DNA of 64,000 nucleotides from assembly GCF_012912005.1 (NCBI RefSeq), contig NZ_JABBEA010000005.1:304434-368433 (forward strand), read 5' to 3'. This DNA comes from Paenibacillus sp. SZ31 (GTDB taxonomy: Bacteria; Bacillota; Bacilli; Paenibacillales; Paenibacillaceae). Below the pieces are notes generated by a model, which worked only from the letters and a program-made list of their open reading frames with translations, did no database searches and had not been told where the DNA came from. This document shows, piece after piece, positions 17,148 through 26,965 of the stretch. Made by a program: the position numbers and the translations under genes. How positions within the stretch are numbered: position 1 is the stretch's first letter; the number at the start of each line of letters is the position of its first letter.

Positions 17148-18398
17148 ATGGCTGCTCCACAACGACTCACCCATGTCCTGGTCACACTCGCTCTCCTGAT
17201 CCTTTGTGTGTTAATGGTCTTGTTTCCCGCGGAAACCTGGCATGCCGGTGTACGCGGACTGTCCATCTGGTGGGACGTATTGTTTCCCTCCCTTTTTCCT
17301 TTTTTGGTGCTGTCCGAGCTACTACTCGGCTTCGGTATTGTTCATTTTTTGGGTACCTTGCTGAATCCATTAATGCGTCCATTGTTTCGTGTTCCCGGAA
17401 GCGGTGGTTTCGTATTTGCCGTAAGCTGTGCATCCGGTTATCCTACAGGGGCTAAACTGACCGCCCAGTTATGGGAACAAAAGCTGGTTACCCGGGAAGA
17501 AGGAGAACGTCTCGTTGCCTTCACCACATCATCCGATCCGATCTTCATGATTGGCGCGGTATCGGTTGGCTTCTTCCACAATGTCGCCATTGCGCCAGTA
17601 TTGGTTGCGAGCCATTACGCTGCTGCTTTTCTGGTGGGTGTGCTCATGCGTTTCCACGGGGGGACAGCGAAAGGATCACAGCCAGACATCCCTTCTCCAT
17701 CTCTAGCAGAGAAGGTACATCGGAACAGACTGGTCCGTGCCATCTATGCGATGCATGAAGCAAGAAAGGCTGACGGACGGGCATTTGGTGAACTGTTGCG
17801 CCAGGCAGTCTCCTCATCCCTTCGCCTTATTATTATCGTAGGGGGGCTGGTTGTATTCTTCTCGGTCATGATGGAGTTACTTGTGCAGACCGGTTGGCTT
17901 GGCGGATTGTACGGGATTACAGAGCAGTTGCTGCGGCATACCCGATTGCCTCCATCCTTATCCCCAAGCCTGGTCGGGGGTCTATTTGAAGTAACCTTGG
18001 GGGCTAAGGAGGCTGGAGGTATCAGCACCTCCATTCCACTCGTCTATAAAGTAGCGGCAGCTGCCTTTGTACTCTCCTGGGGCGGATTATCCGTCCATGC
18101 CCAGATAATGAGTGTCCTTAGCAACACACCCATGAGATACGGTCCCTTTCTATTTGCCAGAGCAATTCATGCGTTAATCGCACCGGTGTTAGTCCTACTG
18201 TTGTGGACACCCATGATGGGCCGTTCCTCTTCCCCCGTTCTCATGGAGCCCGGTTTCATCCCATCGTTATCGACGTATACACCGGACTGGGGCCTGATCT
18301 TCGTGTCGGGAATGATTGTTTTTGCAAGCCTCATCGTGTTGTTGCTATTCTTAGCGATATTAAGTTCTCTACTTCTGCCAAGACATGCGAAAAAATAA
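17148..18398 (+). CDS. ylbJ: Sporulation integral membrane protein YlbJ
   Basis: 416 residues from the ATG at 17148 (AAAGGAGA site); the longer frame upstream has no homology. About eight membrane helices and the nucleoside-recognition/gate-type motifs of the family: SGYPTGAKL in the first half and LFEVTLGAKEAGG in the second. In B. subtilis YlbJ is made in the mother cell under sigma E and is needed for spore cortex formation. It sits just upstream of nadK in the same direction. Confidence 0.9.
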   Translation: MAAPQRLTHVLVTLALLILCVLMVLFPAETWHAGVRGLSIWWDVLFPSLFPFLVLSELLLGFGIVHFLGTLLNPLMRPLFRVPGSGGFVFAVSCASGYPTGAKLTAQLWEQKLVTREEGERLVAFTTSSDPIFMIGAVSVGFFHNVAIAPVLVASHYAAAFLVGVLMRFHGGTAKGSQPDIPSPSLAEKVHRNRLVRAIYAMHEARKADGRAFGELLRQAVSSSLRLIIIVGGLVVFFSVMMELLVQTGWLGGLYGITEQLLRHTRLPPSLSPSLVGGLFEVTLGAKEAGGISTSIPLVYKVAAAAFVLSWGGLSVHAQIMSVLSNTPMRYGPFLFARAIHALIAPVLVLLLWTPMMGRSSSPVLMEPGFIPSLSTYTPDWGLIFVSGMIVFASLIVLLLFLAILSSLLLPRHAKK

Positions 18399-18502
18399 GT
18401 CCACTATTCACCTATATTTCACTGAATATGCATCCAAACGTTGTGTTCTTCCGCGGAATTGATTATCATCGGTAGTATAATGACCACAAAGGAGCTTTCA
18501 TC

Positions 18503-19306
18503 TTGAGATACTATGTTCAAGACCGCGGAGACCAGTTATCGATTGATCTCAGTCAGCAGTTTCATGCGCTGGCGAAGGAAGAAGGGTTCAAGCTGGATGC
18601 AGAATCGCCGGAGATTGTCATCTCCATCGGGGGCGATGGTACGATGTTACAAGCATTTCACAATTTCATCGACCGCATTCCGGATATTGCTTTTGTTGGG
18701 GTTCATACAGGCCATCTCGGCTTTTACGCCGATTGGAAGAAGGAAGAATTACGCGAATTAGTTCGGCTGATGAGTGGCAAGGGAGATCCGGAGCGTCTCA
18801 AACCACGCATTGTACAATATCCTCTGTTGGAGCTTGAGATTCGTAAAAAGTCAGGGAACTCCTCTTACATCGCCCTTAATGAGTTTACGTTAAAAGGTGT
18901 GGACGGTACCGTCGTGGCCCAGGTCGATATTAACGATGTGACATTTGAAATGTTCCGTGGGGATGGAATCTGTGTATCCACGCCATCAGGCAGCACGGCA
19001 TACAACAAGGCCCTTGGCGGCGCCATGGTTCATCCAACCATTGAAGCCATTCAGATTGCGGAGATTGCTTCGATTAATAACCGTGTCTATCGTACACTTG
19101 GTTCACCGGTTATTTTGCCCAAGCATCATCATTGTGATATTTTCTCTCGCAAGGATCAGCGGTTATTGATGACGATTGATCATGTGAACGTGATGGTGGA
19201 GGATCTGATCTCTGTCCGTTGTCAGGTATCCAGTCACAAGGTCAGTTTCGCGCGTTTCCGTCCTTATCCATTCTGGAACCGGGTTCGCACGGCATTTCTC
19301 GACTAA
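18503..19306 (+). CDS. nadK: NAD kinase
   Basis: 267 residues. Phosphorylates NAD to NADP. The GGDGT motif is at 43-47, and the second conserved block (SGSTAYNKALGG) carries the substrate-binding region. The start is TTG at 18503, chosen for the AAAGGAG site 9 bases before it and because no ATG fits. The product could supply NADP to the two glucose-6-phosphate dehydrogenases and 6-phosphogluconate dehydrogenase also encoded in this window. Confidence 0.95.
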   Translation: MRYYVQDRGDQLSIDLSQQFHALAKEEGFKLDAESPEIVISIGGDGTMLQAFHNFIDRIPDIAFVGVHTGHLGFYADWKKEELRELVRLMSGKGDPERLKPRIVQYPLLELEIRKKSGNSSYIALNEFTLKGVDGTVVAQVDINDVTFEMFRGDGICVSTPSGSTAYNKALGGAMVHPTIEAIQIAEIASINNRVYRTLGSPVILPKHHHCDIFSRKDQRLLMTIDHVNVMVEDLISVRCQVSSHKVSFARFRPYPFWNRVRTAFLD

Positions 19307-19318
19307 CATACGCACACC

Positions 19319-19353
19319 AAAAAAGCGGTCCTTCTCAGGAACCGCTTTTTGCT
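19319..19353. terminator. Bidirectional terminator overlapping the end of yutD
   Basis: AAAAGCGGT / ACCGCTTTTT arms between convergent nadK and yutD. The right arm is made of the last coding bases and stop codon of yutD. Confidence 0.82.
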
Positions 19354-19769
19354 TTGGCTTGAGGTTGATCTTTGCTCTTATGAAGCACAAAGTACGCACA
19401 GCCAAAGTTACAATATTCATTGATATAATCCACCATACTGGCAATCGTGGAATCCTTCGTCGCTTTCGGATGGTTATCGCGGTAAAAACCTTTTAACCTT
19501 AACTGGCTATAACCCCAGTCCCCGATAATATAATCATAACGCTCCAGCACTTCACTGTAACGATCACGGAAGACCTCTGGATTCCAGCCTTCTTTGTGGT
19601 TCTGTACGATTTCATAATTTTTGCCGCCGATCTGTACAATGACCGGTTCTTTGGGCTTTTCCTCAACTGACTCAACAACTGATTCCTGAACCGGCTCCTG
19701 GATCTGTTCCTGAACTTGGTCCTGAATCTGTTCTGTGATTTTTTCTTCTTCCAATCCGGTATCCTCCAT
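19335..19769 (-). CDS. yutD: YutD-family protein with a Gln/Glu-rich N-terminal extension
   Basis: 144 residues. The C-terminal 95 residues are the YutD domain (IGGKNYEIVQNHKEGWN ... FGCAYFVLHK) of unknown function. It is preceded by about 45 residues of repeated EQIQ/EPVQE units, not present in the short Bacillus protein as I recall it. The ATG at 19769 overlaps the lipA stop as TGATG; an in-frame GTG one codon upstream is possible. Coupled to lipA in an order conserved in Bacillus. Confidence 0.85.
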   Translation of the reverse strand: MEDTGLEEEKITEQIQDQVQEQIQEPVQESVVESVEEKPKEPVIVQIGGKNYEIVQNHKEGWNPEVFRDRYSEVLERYDYIIGDWGYSQLRLKGFYRDNHPKATKDSTIASMVDYINEYCNFGCAYFVLHKSKDQPQAKAKSGS

Positions 19770-20668
19770 CACGCGTGTGTTGCCGCCTGTTCAGCATGTT
19801 TGGTAGCCGATTTCACCTGTTCATGCGCATGGTAGGAGCTGCGTACCATTGGGCCGGATTCGACGTGGCTGAACCCACGTTTTAATCCTTCCTGTTTCAA
19901 TGCAGCGAACTCCTCTGGCGGATAATACTTTTCAACATACAGATGTTTCTCCGATGGCTGCAAATATTGACCAATCGTCATAATATCGCAGTTCACCGCA
20001 CGAAGATCATCCATTGTTGATAAAATTTCATTATATTCCTCACCTACACCAAGCATAATGCTTGATTTCGTTGGGATGTTAGGTTGCATTTCTTTGGCAC
20101 GAGCAAGCAATTCCAGTGAACGTTTATATTTCGCCTTGGCACGCACTTTGTCTGACAACCGCTCAACCGTCTCAATATTGTGATTCAGTATGTCGGGTTT
20201 GGCATCCATTACTATCTGCAAAGATTCCCGATCGCCCAGAAAGTCTGGAATGAGTACTTCAACGCTGCACAATGGCAAACGCCGCCGTACGGCCTTTACC
20301 GTCTCTGCAAAGATCGTAGCTCCCCCGTCCTTCAGGTCGTCACGGGCTACACTTGTAATTACGCAGTGTTGCAGATTCATCTGCTCTGCTGCTTCCGCCA
20401 CACGTTCTGGTTCCTGCAAATCAAGCTCCGTTGGCAAGCCTGTGTTCACCGCGCAAAAACGGCATGCCCTTGTGCAAATGTCGCCCAAAATCATAAAAGT
20501 GGCCGTTCGATTGGCCCAGCATTCATAAATATTCGGGCACCGTGCTTCCTCACATACCGTATGCAGCGTTTTGGAACGCATCATCGTTTTCATTTCCTGA
20601 TAGTTATCGCCGGTTGTCAATTTGATCCGAATCCAATCCGGTTTCGGTTCTTTAACACGTTTAGCCAA
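19769..20668 (-). CDS. lipA: Lipoyl synthase
   Basis: Radical-SAM enzyme of 299 residues that inserts two sulfurs into protein-bound octanoyl groups. Both iron-sulfur clusters are visible: the auxiliary cluster Cys39, Cys44 and Cys50, and the radical-SAM CxxxCxxC at Cys65, Cys69 and Cys72. The TTG at 20668 (read as [17 protein letters not shown]) has an AGAAGG site and gives the usual length; the frame further upstream is non-homologous. Confidence 0.95.
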   Translation of the reverse strand: MAKRVKEPKPDWIRIKLTTGDNYQEMKTMMRSKTLHTVCEEARCPNIYECWANRTATFMILGDICTRACRFCAVNTGLPTELDLQEPERVAEAAEQMNLQHCVITSVARDDLKDGGATIFAETVKAVRRRLPLCSVEVLIPDFLGDRESLQIVMDAKPDILNHNIETVERLSDKVRAKAKYKRSLELLARAKEMQPNIPTKSSIMLGVGEEYNEILSTMDDLRAVNCDIMTIGQYLQPSEKHLYVEKYYPPEEFAALKQEGLKRGFSHVESGPMVRSSYHAHEQVKSATKHAEQAATHA

Positions 20669-20908
20669 TGCATAAACCTTCTTTCTACTGAAGTTAGGCT
20701 GTTGCTCGGAACATATTATACCATGAAAGCGTTGGAAAAACTCCCATTTGTCACATCTTGTGCATTCATGCCCGATATGGACAATTTGCATCATTCGATT
20801 CATCCCAAGTGCTGACATGGATAAAATGAGAACTTTTGAAGAACGCTAACCTTTAGCATGGTTCATCGGGTACCTTGTATCATTTTAATGGAAAGGGGCT
20901 GCTTCCCA

Positions 20909-21979
20909 GTGCAACAACGCTTGACCTTCAGGCACACGTACCGCTTTTGGATCAAAACATTACTTGCAGGTACTCTGCTTATCCCATTCTTGCCTGTTGA
21001 TGTTTACGGTGAACCCGCCCAGGCCACTCCCAAACCACAGGCAGCTGAGCTAAAGCCCGCAGAAATTTTCGCTGCACGTCGCCATTTATATGAGAGCATT
21101 GGTCAGATGACTCAGATCCCCTGGTACAGGCTGGCCGCCATTGATCAGTATGAACGTACGATTACCCGTGCACACCCGAAGGATCGCAAGCATCCGGAGC
21201 GGCTCACAGGTGTCTTCATGACCTCTCCAGCCTGGAGAGGATGGCTAAATCCGGATGAGACGGATCAACATCCGGAATCCATTCTTTTTTTCAAAGGATA
21301 TGGGCGTGATGGTTCAGGAGACGGTATAGCGGATGCCAACAATGATCAGGATGTGCTGTACAGTATAGCTTCTGTTATTCAGGGTTACGGGAACAAGCAA
21401 GAGGACTTCAACATTGCCTTGTGGGAATATTATCACAACTCCCGTGCTGTACAACGGATACAGCAATTCGCGAAGTTATATGAGCATTTTGACAATCTGG
21501 ATCTATTTGGACATGCCTTTCCGGTCCCGCTCGGAACTAACTACTCCTATCGCAGCACCTGGGGGACGAAACGAAGCTGGGGTGGCTATCGCATTCATGA
21601 GGGAACCGACATCTTCGCTCCGCATGGCCTGCCTGTTCGCAGCACCTGTTACGGAGTCGTGGAGATCAAAGGCTGGAATCCGTTTGGCGGCTGGCGAATC
21701 GGCATTCGGGATTTGAACAACCATTATCATTACTACGCCCATCTCTCGGGTTTTGACAAGAGCGCACGCATCGGTGAAGTGGTTATTCCCGGTCAGGTCG
21801 TAGGTTGGGTAGGTAGTTCAGGTTACGGGAAACCTGGGACACAGGGCAAATTCCCTCCGCATCTGCACTACGGGATCTACCGGGACAGTGGACTGCACGA
21901 ATGGTCGTTCGATCCTTATCCGCAGCTGAAACATTGGGAACAGGATGAACGCAAACAGAAGAAGAATAAGAGCAAGTAA
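20909..21979 (+). CDS. LytH-like M23 family endopeptidase
   Basis: 356 residues from a GTG at 20909 with a GAAAGGGG site. An N-terminal signal or anchor segment (about 13-34) is followed by a spacer domain and a C-terminal M23/LytM peptidase domain (about 215-335). Zinc ligands are visible: HEGTD, and HLHYG near the end. In Bacillus, LytH is a sigma-K-controlled L-Ala-D-Glu endopeptidase that trims cortex peptides and sits between lipA and yunB, exactly as here. The order makes orthology likely, though length and N-terminus differ somewhat. Confidence 0.85.
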   Translation: MQQRLTFRHTYRFWIKTLLAGTLLIPFLPVDVYGEPAQATPKPQAAELKPAEIFAARRHLYESIGQMTQIPWYRLAAIDQYERTITRAHPKDRKHPERLTGVFMTSPAWRGWLNPDETDQHPESILFFKGYGRDGSGDGIADANNDQDVLYSIASVIQGYGNKQEDFNIALWEYYHNSRAVQRIQQFAKLYEHFDNLDLFGHAFPVPLGTNYSYRSTWGTKRSWGGYRIHEGTDIFAPHGLPVRSTCYGVVEIKGWNPFGGWRIGIRDLNNHYHYYAHLSGFDKSARIGEVVIPGQVVGWVGSSGYGKPGTQGKFPPHLHYGIYRDSGLHEWSFDPYPQLKHWEQDERKQKKNKSK

Positions 21980-22011
21980 GTATGGATACGCAATATACAG
22001 GAACGGCATTC

Positions 22012-22046
22012 AAAAAAGGGACCTCTTGGATAGAGGTCCCTTTTCG
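22012..22046. terminator. Bidirectional terminator
   Basis: AAAAGGGACCTCT / AGAGGTCCCTTTT perfect arms between convergent lytH-like and yunB genes. Confidence 0.88.
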
Positions 22047-22067
22047 CTTTACTTATTAAAATGTGAT

Positions 22068-22943
22068 TTACGGCTGCGCGTCCTTATTAGGCTGCACTCC
22101 CCCATGGATATCAGGCAGATCTGGCTCAAATTCAAGTTCGCCCCCTTGCAAATGGTCTGACGGCGCCTGTTGCTGGTTCTGGCTTGGGGGATTCGTAGTC
22201 ACCCCATTACCGCTTGATACACCCGTATGACCTGATGGCAGCGCAATAGCTGGCGCCTGACTGCCGTTACTGCCTACCGGCTTGCCCTGATTATCGTAAT
22301 AATACATAGGCACATCCCCGACAACCAAAAGATAGGAAATCGGGATTTCTGTATCAACCGTTTCAGGCTCCATATCGAAGGGCACCACGACCGCGACCTC
22401 AGCAATGATGTGAATGTACACTTCCACCAAGATCATGTTAATACCTGCATTCTGTTGACGGGTGTTTAGGTCCACTTTGACAGCGCCTTGAGGTTCAATA
22501 CGAACCGGTATACTCGGACCAAATGAAGCCATCATGGGACTGCCCAGCGCCTGACCTAGCGGTATCTTTTCTTTTAACATGTGTACATTCTGAAGCGTGG
22601 ATTGCACAATATTCATCGTACTTGCGGTGATTCGCATATGCTCATTGTAGTTCAGCATGAAACCGGACACTTTCCCGGCAGTATCCGTCTTCCAATCAAT
22701 CAGCCCTTCGTTGGTTTTGCCGTCTGCCACCTGAGCTGTAATCGCCTTGTTGATCGCTTCGGTCGCAATCTGCTTCACTCTGATCTTGGCCAAGTGCATG
22801 ATTGGAGGCTTCATTTTCTTATCTACATAGGCAAAACCCTGCATTAAACAAAACGCTGTCACCAGTAAAATGATCAACCACATTTTGCGCTTGCCGCTTG
22901 GCGGCTTACGGCGTCTCCGGCTTCGCCATCTTCTTCTCATCAT
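22068..22943 (-). CDS. yunB: Sporulation protein YunB
   Basis: 291 residues. A very basic N-terminus (about 1-20) is followed by a single membrane helix (22-41) and then the YunB domain (MKPPIMHLAKIRVKQIATEAIN ... ISYLLVVGD). The C-terminal 70 residues are Pro/Gln/Gly-rich and disordered, longer than I expect for Bacillus YunB. YunB is a mother-cell sporulation protein under sigma E. The ATG at 22943 has a GGGAGGG site. Confidence 0.9.
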   Translation of the reverse strand: MMRRRWRSRRRRKPPSGKRKMWLIILLVTAFCLMQGFAYVDKKMKPPIMHLAKIRVKQIATEAINKAITAQVADGKTNEGLIDWKTDTAGKVSGFMLNYNEHMRITASTMNIVQSTLQNVHMLKEKIPLGQALGSPMMASFGPSIPVRIEPQGAVKVDLNTRQQNAGINMILVEVYIHIIAEVAVVVPFDMEPETVDTEIPISYLLVVGDVPMYYYDNQGKPVGSNGSQAPAIALPSGHTGVSSGNGVTTNPPSQNQQQAPSDHLQGGELEFEPDLPDIHGGVQPNKDAQP

Positions 22944-23107
22944 CGAAGTGTCCCTCCCCTACGGGATGAGCTATAGGCTATATGTTAACCTTATGCACCG
23001 TTGTCCCGAAAAAGAAGGACAGCACATGGACACTGGACAGAAAGTAATAACAAGTTAAAAGAGACAAGTCTTCACCATTGCTAATAGGAAAATACGAAAA
23101 CAGAGAT

Positions 23108-23156
23108 AAAAAAAACTCCCGCCCGCAGATTAATCTGCAAAGCGAGAGGCTTTATG
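23108..23156 (-). terminator. Terminator of the 6-phosphogluconate dehydrogenase gene
   Basis: On the minus strand CTCTCGC...GCAGATTAATCTGC...GGCGGGAG forms a nested stem, followed by eight T residues. Confidence 0.82.
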
Positions 23157-23176
23157 TTCCGATGTGATATAAAAAA

Positions 23177-24070
23177 TTAATTTTTCTCTACAGCGTGACC
23201 GCCAAATTCGTTACGCAGTGCTGCTACCACTTTACCTGTGAAGGTATCTGTCTCCAAGGAACGGTAACGCATCAGCAAGGACAAAGCGATAACCGGTGTA
23301 GCGGTTTGAAGATCAAATGCCGTTTCTACCGTCCAACGTCCTTCGCCAGAAGAGTGCATTACGCCTTTAATCTCATCGAGGTTCGCATCTTTGGAGAAGG
23401 CACGTTCTGTCAGCTCCATCAACCAAGAGCGGATAACGGAACCGTTGTTCCATACGCGAGCCACTTGTTCAAAGTCGAAATCAAATCCACTTTTCTCCAA
23501 TACGTCAAAACCTTCACCGATGGATGCCATCATACCGTACTCGATACCATTGTGAACCATTTTGAGGAAGTGACCGCTGCCCGCTTTACCTGCATACAGG
23601 TAGCCGTTCTCTACGGAAGTATCTTTGAATGCCGGCTCAACGATTGCCCAAGCTTCCGGGTCTCCACCGATCATATAACATGCTCCATTACGTGCGCCTT
23701 CCATACCGCCAGATGTACCTGCATCCATGTAGTGAATGCCTTTAGGTTTCATCTCTTCGTAGCGACGGATGGATTCTTTGTAGTGGGAGTTACCCGCTTC
23801 AATGATGATGTCGCCTTTGGACAACAATGGGCTAACTTCAGCCAGTACAGCATCTACCACGTTGTGGGGAACCATGATCCACAGTACACGTGGGGATTCG
23901 AGTGAAGCCACCATCTCTGCGTAAGAAGATACGCCTTCAGCGCCGTATTCTTTCATTTCTTTTACTGCTTCAGCGTTCAGGTCAAAAGCAACCACTTCGT
24001 GTTTGTGATCAATCAGGTTTCTACCCAGGTTCAATCCCATTTTTCCTAATCCGACGAGTCCAAGTTTCAT
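23177..24070 (-). CDS. 6-phosphogluconate dehydrogenase, decarboxylating, short (YqeC/GntZ-related) type
   Basis: 297 residues, the compact form rather than the 470-residue type. The Rossmann motif GLVGLGKMGLNLG is at the N-terminus, followed by the conserved AGTSGGMEGARNG, and KMVHNGIEYG with the catalytic Lys and Asn. Converts 6-phosphogluconate to ribulose 5-phosphate with NAD(P)+. It lies downstream of zwf on the same strand, with repeat copy 2 and a terminator between, so the pathway partners are close but separately transcribed. Confidence 0.92.
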   Translation of the reverse strand: MKLGLVGLGKMGLNLGRNLIDHKHEVVAFDLNAEAVKEMKEYGAEGVSSYAEMVASLESPRVLWIMVPHNVVDAVLAEVSPLLSKGDIIIEAGNSHYKESIRRYEEMKPKGIHYMDAGTSGGMEGARNGACYMIGGDPEAWAIVEPAFKDTSVENGYLYAGKAGSGHFLKMVHNGIEYGMMASIGEGFDVLEKSGFDFDFEQVARVWNNGSVIRSWLMELTERAFSKDANLDEIKGVMHSSGEGRWTVETAFDLQTATPVIALSLLMRYRSLETDTFTGKVVAALRNEFGGHAVEKN

Positions 24071-24139
24071 TTCAAAATCCTCCTGTTATGAACAATGTTT
24101 AAATTTCATTTGTGTTCAAAATTAAAAATAAGTGCTTAA

Positions 24140-24310
24140 CGTTTGGCGAAGTATCCGTTCCGGTCACGAATCGTTCTTTTGATCGCTGTTATCCCCAGAT
24201 TTTTTGAATCTCCTATTTAGGAGAAAATCCGGGGATAAAGGCGAACGCTTTGCTTCTACAGAATCGATTTCGTCCCCTACACTACATTCTCAGCGTTCAA
24301 GCCAACCCAT
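24140..24310. repeat. Imperfect palindromic repeat, copy 2
   Basis: Between 6-phosphogluconate dehydrogenase and zwf. The core matches copy 1 on the opposite strand: CCGTTCCGGT, ATCGTTCTT, GATCGCTGTT, AGGCGAACGCT, GCTTCT, AATCGATT, CGTCCCCT and CACTAC. The central hairpin has TTATCCCC / GGGGATAA outer arms and TCTCCTA / TAGGAGA inner arms, different in sequence from copy 1 but paired in the same place. Clear terminal repeats are not found, so the ends may have decayed. Confidence 0.75.
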
Positions 24311-24350
24311 TTTAAAACTGAACCGCTAATCTATATTCAAAAATTTTCAC

Positions 24351-24384
24351 GGCCTTCCGGCAATCATAACCGGAAGGGCTTATG
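24351..24384 (-). terminator. Probable terminator of zwf (first copy)
   Basis: CCTTCCGG / CCGGAAGG stem with an 11-base loop, followed on the minus strand by GTGAAAATTTTT. It is about 220 bases past the zwf stop; the gap itself holds no gene. Confidence 0.55.
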
Positions 24385-24601
24385 CAAAATTGGAACGGTA
24401 TGATTCATAGTAGATACAGTGTTTATATTAGCAATTTGCACCATTCGATTTAACTCGCTTACAAGTACAAGCTCTAGCGAATATAAAAATTTCGTTCTAT
24501 ACCTTAATGATCGGAAGGTTCTTTTTAAATTTGTGCAGAATGTTCATTTGTGAGCAGAATGGATTGTACCGTTCTTTTTTCTTGTGCTTACTCTTTTACA
24601 C

Positions 24602-26056
24602 TTACCACCAACGATAACCGTCTGCTGCGGTCAGGCGATCTGCTGACTCTGGTCCATGCGAACCTGCGCTGTACGTATCCAGTGGCACGTTGCCCGCTTC
24701 GAATGCTTCCTGAATCGGTTGCACCCATTGCCATGCCAGCTCCACTTCGTTCCAGTGAGCGAAGAAGGTGGAATCTCCACGCATCGCATCAAAGATCAGA
24801 TTCTCGTAGGCTTCCGGAATGTTACGTTTACCTGAGTTGAAGGTCATATGCATTGGTTCCACTTCACCATGGTTCAATGGATTCTTCGCATTTAATTGAA
24901 GCGAGATGCTTTCTCCCGGACCAATTTCAATGGTCAGCAGGTTAGGTGCCGTTGTATTTTCGGATTCATGACCGGTCTTCAGTGGAGCCTTGAATTCAAC
25001 AACGATTCGGGTGGATTTCTCAGCCAGGCGTTTACCTGTACGGATGTAAAATGGAACCTCGCTCCAGAATGGATCATCGATCCACAGTCTCGCGGCAACA
25101 TACGTCTCGTTCTGAGATCCGGCAGGGATGCCAGGCTCGTCCAGATATCCAACAACCGAAGCACCTTGCAGCTCACCTGCTGCATATTGCGCACGAACAA
25201 CTTCAGAAGCGACGTTTTCTTTCGTCAAAGGACGAAGTGCTTCAGCAATCTTTTGTTTTTTGAATTGAATCTCTTCCGGTGTGCAGCGTTTTGGCAAATG
25301 CAAACCGATCATCATCAGCAACTGAAGCATATGGTTTTGGAACATGTCACGCAGGGCACCACTTTGGTCGTAATAAGCGGCACGTTCTTCAACACCCACC
25401 GTCTCACTAGCCGTGATCTGTACATTGGCAATATAACGGTTAGACCACAGCGCCTGAATCACCGGATTCGCATAGGTGAGTGTCTCAATATTTTGAACCA
25501 TCGGTTTACCGAGGAAATGGTCAATGCGATAGATCTCTTCTTCCGCAAAGGTATTGCTCAGTTTTTCGTTCAAATCACGCGCTGATTGCAGGTCGTGTCC
25601 GAATGGTTTTTCGATAATCAGTTTCTTCCAGCCTTTGGTGTTACCCAGGCCACTTTCTTGAATGTTCAATGCGATTGGTTCAAAGAATTCCGGTGCCACC
25701 GACATGTAGAACATGCGATTTTCAGGAATGTTAAGCTCTTGTTCACGCTGTTGAACCAGTTCCAACAGTTTGGTGTAATCTTCAAGCTTCGTATTATTTA
25801 AAGAACAATAACGGAAAGCTCCAATGAAATCACGAACCTGAGATGCTTCTTCTGGCGTCTGACGTGAAAATTCATTCAGTGACTTTTCAACATTCGCCTG
25901 GAATTCCGTATCCGACAATTCACGTCGTCCCAAACCGATAACGGAGAAGGATTTCGGCATTTTCTGATCCATGTACAAGTTATATAATGCAGGGTAAATC
26001 TTGCGTTTGGCTAAATCGCCAGTTGCCCCGAACAGGACAAATGTCATTGCATCCAT
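24602..26056 (-). CDS. zwf: Glucose-6-phosphate 1-dehydrogenase (copy 1)
   Basis: 484 residues. First enzyme of the oxidative pentose phosphate pathway. The NADP-binding GATGDLAKRK is at the N-terminus, the IEKPFGHDL motif near 170, and the active-site RIDHFLGK near 200. It is a clear paralogue of the 516-residue enzyme at 51754. It is divergent from an HxlR regulator gene, which may control it. Confidence 0.94.
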   Translation of the reverse strand: MDAMTFVLFGATGDLAKRKIYPALYNLYMDQKMPKSFSVIGLGRRELSDTEFQANVEKSLNEFSRQTPEEASQVRDFIGAFRYCSLNNTKLEDYTKLLELVQQREQELNIPENRMFYMSVAPEFFEPIALNIQESGLGNTKGWKKLIIEKPFGHDLQSARDLNEKLSNTFAEEEIYRIDHFLGKPMVQNIETLTYANPVIQALWSNRYIANVQITASETVGVEERAAYYDQSGALRDMFQNHMLQLLMMIGLHLPKRCTPEEIQFKKQKIAEALRPLTKENVASEVVRAQYAAGELQGASVVGYLDEPGIPAGSQNETYVAARLWIDDPFWSEVPFYIRTGKRLAEKSTRIVVEFKAPLKTGHESENTTAPNLLTIEIGPGESISLQLNAKNPLNHGEVEPMHMTFNSGKRNIPEAYENLIFDAMRGDSTFFAHWNEVELAWQWVQPIQEAFEAGNVPLDTYSAGSHGPESADRLTAADGYRWW

Positions 26057-26470
26057 TGGATTGCCTCCTGTGATCTGTGCAGTATAGTATATGATGTTGC
26101 AAAATGTTCAAATCCAAGCATGACAAAAGACGGAATAAGTGGGTGTGTTCCCCGCCTTGCCTCCGTTATATAACGCACCTGAATTCAACCATGGAACATT
26201 CCTTCTCTCCACAACCTGTGTTTAGGTTATAAATTGTAACCATTTGAATTAACGTTACCCATATTACACCTGTCGTCACAATTCGTCAATAATCATGTCG
26301 AACCTGTGAACTCCAGTGTTTATAGGGTTTTTATTTGATGATAACGCTTTATGTGGTAACATTAAGAACAATTGGTATGTGACATTTTACACATATGGCT
26401 TATAGACAAGTAGGTTACAATAAGTATACTAATGATATTACAAGCAATACTAATTCAAAGGAGTACAATC
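26057..26470. promoter_or_regulatory. Divergent control region between zwf and the HxlR gene
   Basis: 414 bases without a gene, AT-rich. Near the regulator start TTAGTAT-type words occur twice about 21 bp apart on the minus strand, and TAATGATATTA is a small palindrome. These are candidate HxlR binding sites. I cannot assign individual promoters with certainty. Confidence 0.45.
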
Positions 26471-26791
26471 ATGAGCGATGATGAGAATGCCAAGCAAATA
26501 TGCACAAAAGTGGAACAATCTTATCAGATCATTGGCCGAAAATGGGTAGCCCTCATTATTCATGCATTGATGGAGGAGCCCAAACGCTTCAGTGAGATTC
26601 ACGCTTATATCCCTGACTTGAGCAAACGTGTGTTGAATGAGCGAATGAAGGAATTGGAGGAAGAAGGACTTGTGGTTCGCCATGTGGTCACGGAACGTCC
26701 AGTTCGGACTGAATATATGTTGTCACGAAAAGGCACGGAACTGGGGAGAGCGCTAAGCGCCGTGGAACGTTGGGCTGATAAGTGGCTGTAA
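26471..26791 (+). CDS. HxlR-family winged-helix transcriptional regulator
   Basis: 106 residues from the ATG at 26471 (AAAGGAG site). The family fold is plain: CTKVEQSYQIIGRKWVALII, then the recognition region FSEIHAYIPDLSKRVLNERMKELEEEGLV. One Cys lies near the N-terminus (ICTKVEQ), the position of the redox-sensing Cys in thiol-responsive HxlR proteins such as YodB, so electrophile sensing is possible. Divergent from zwf. Confidence 0.9.
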   Translation: MSDDENAKQICTKVEQSYQIIGRKWVALIIHALMEEPKRFSEIHAYIPDLSKRVLNERMKELEEEGLVVRHVVTERPVRTEYMLSRKGTELGRALSAVERWADKWL

Positions 26792-26837
26792 CATTTTGAG
26801 GAATCATTATGGTTTATTTAGCTTGAAGGTAACGCTG

Positions 26838-26903
26838 CAATCCCGGAGGTGGAGTATCGCATTTAGCAAATCGCTAGTGCAATCCGCATCCGGGATTTTT
26901 TGA
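26838..26903 (+). terminator. Terminator of the HxlR gene
   Basis: AATCCCGGA ... TCCGGGATT arms with a long loop holding an inner GCGATTTGC-type pair, followed by TTTTT. Confidence 0.65.
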
Positions 26904-26965
26904 ATTGGAACGGTGAATACTAATTAAATATAGAGACGTAATAACGCTATTTTTTACAATCCAAA

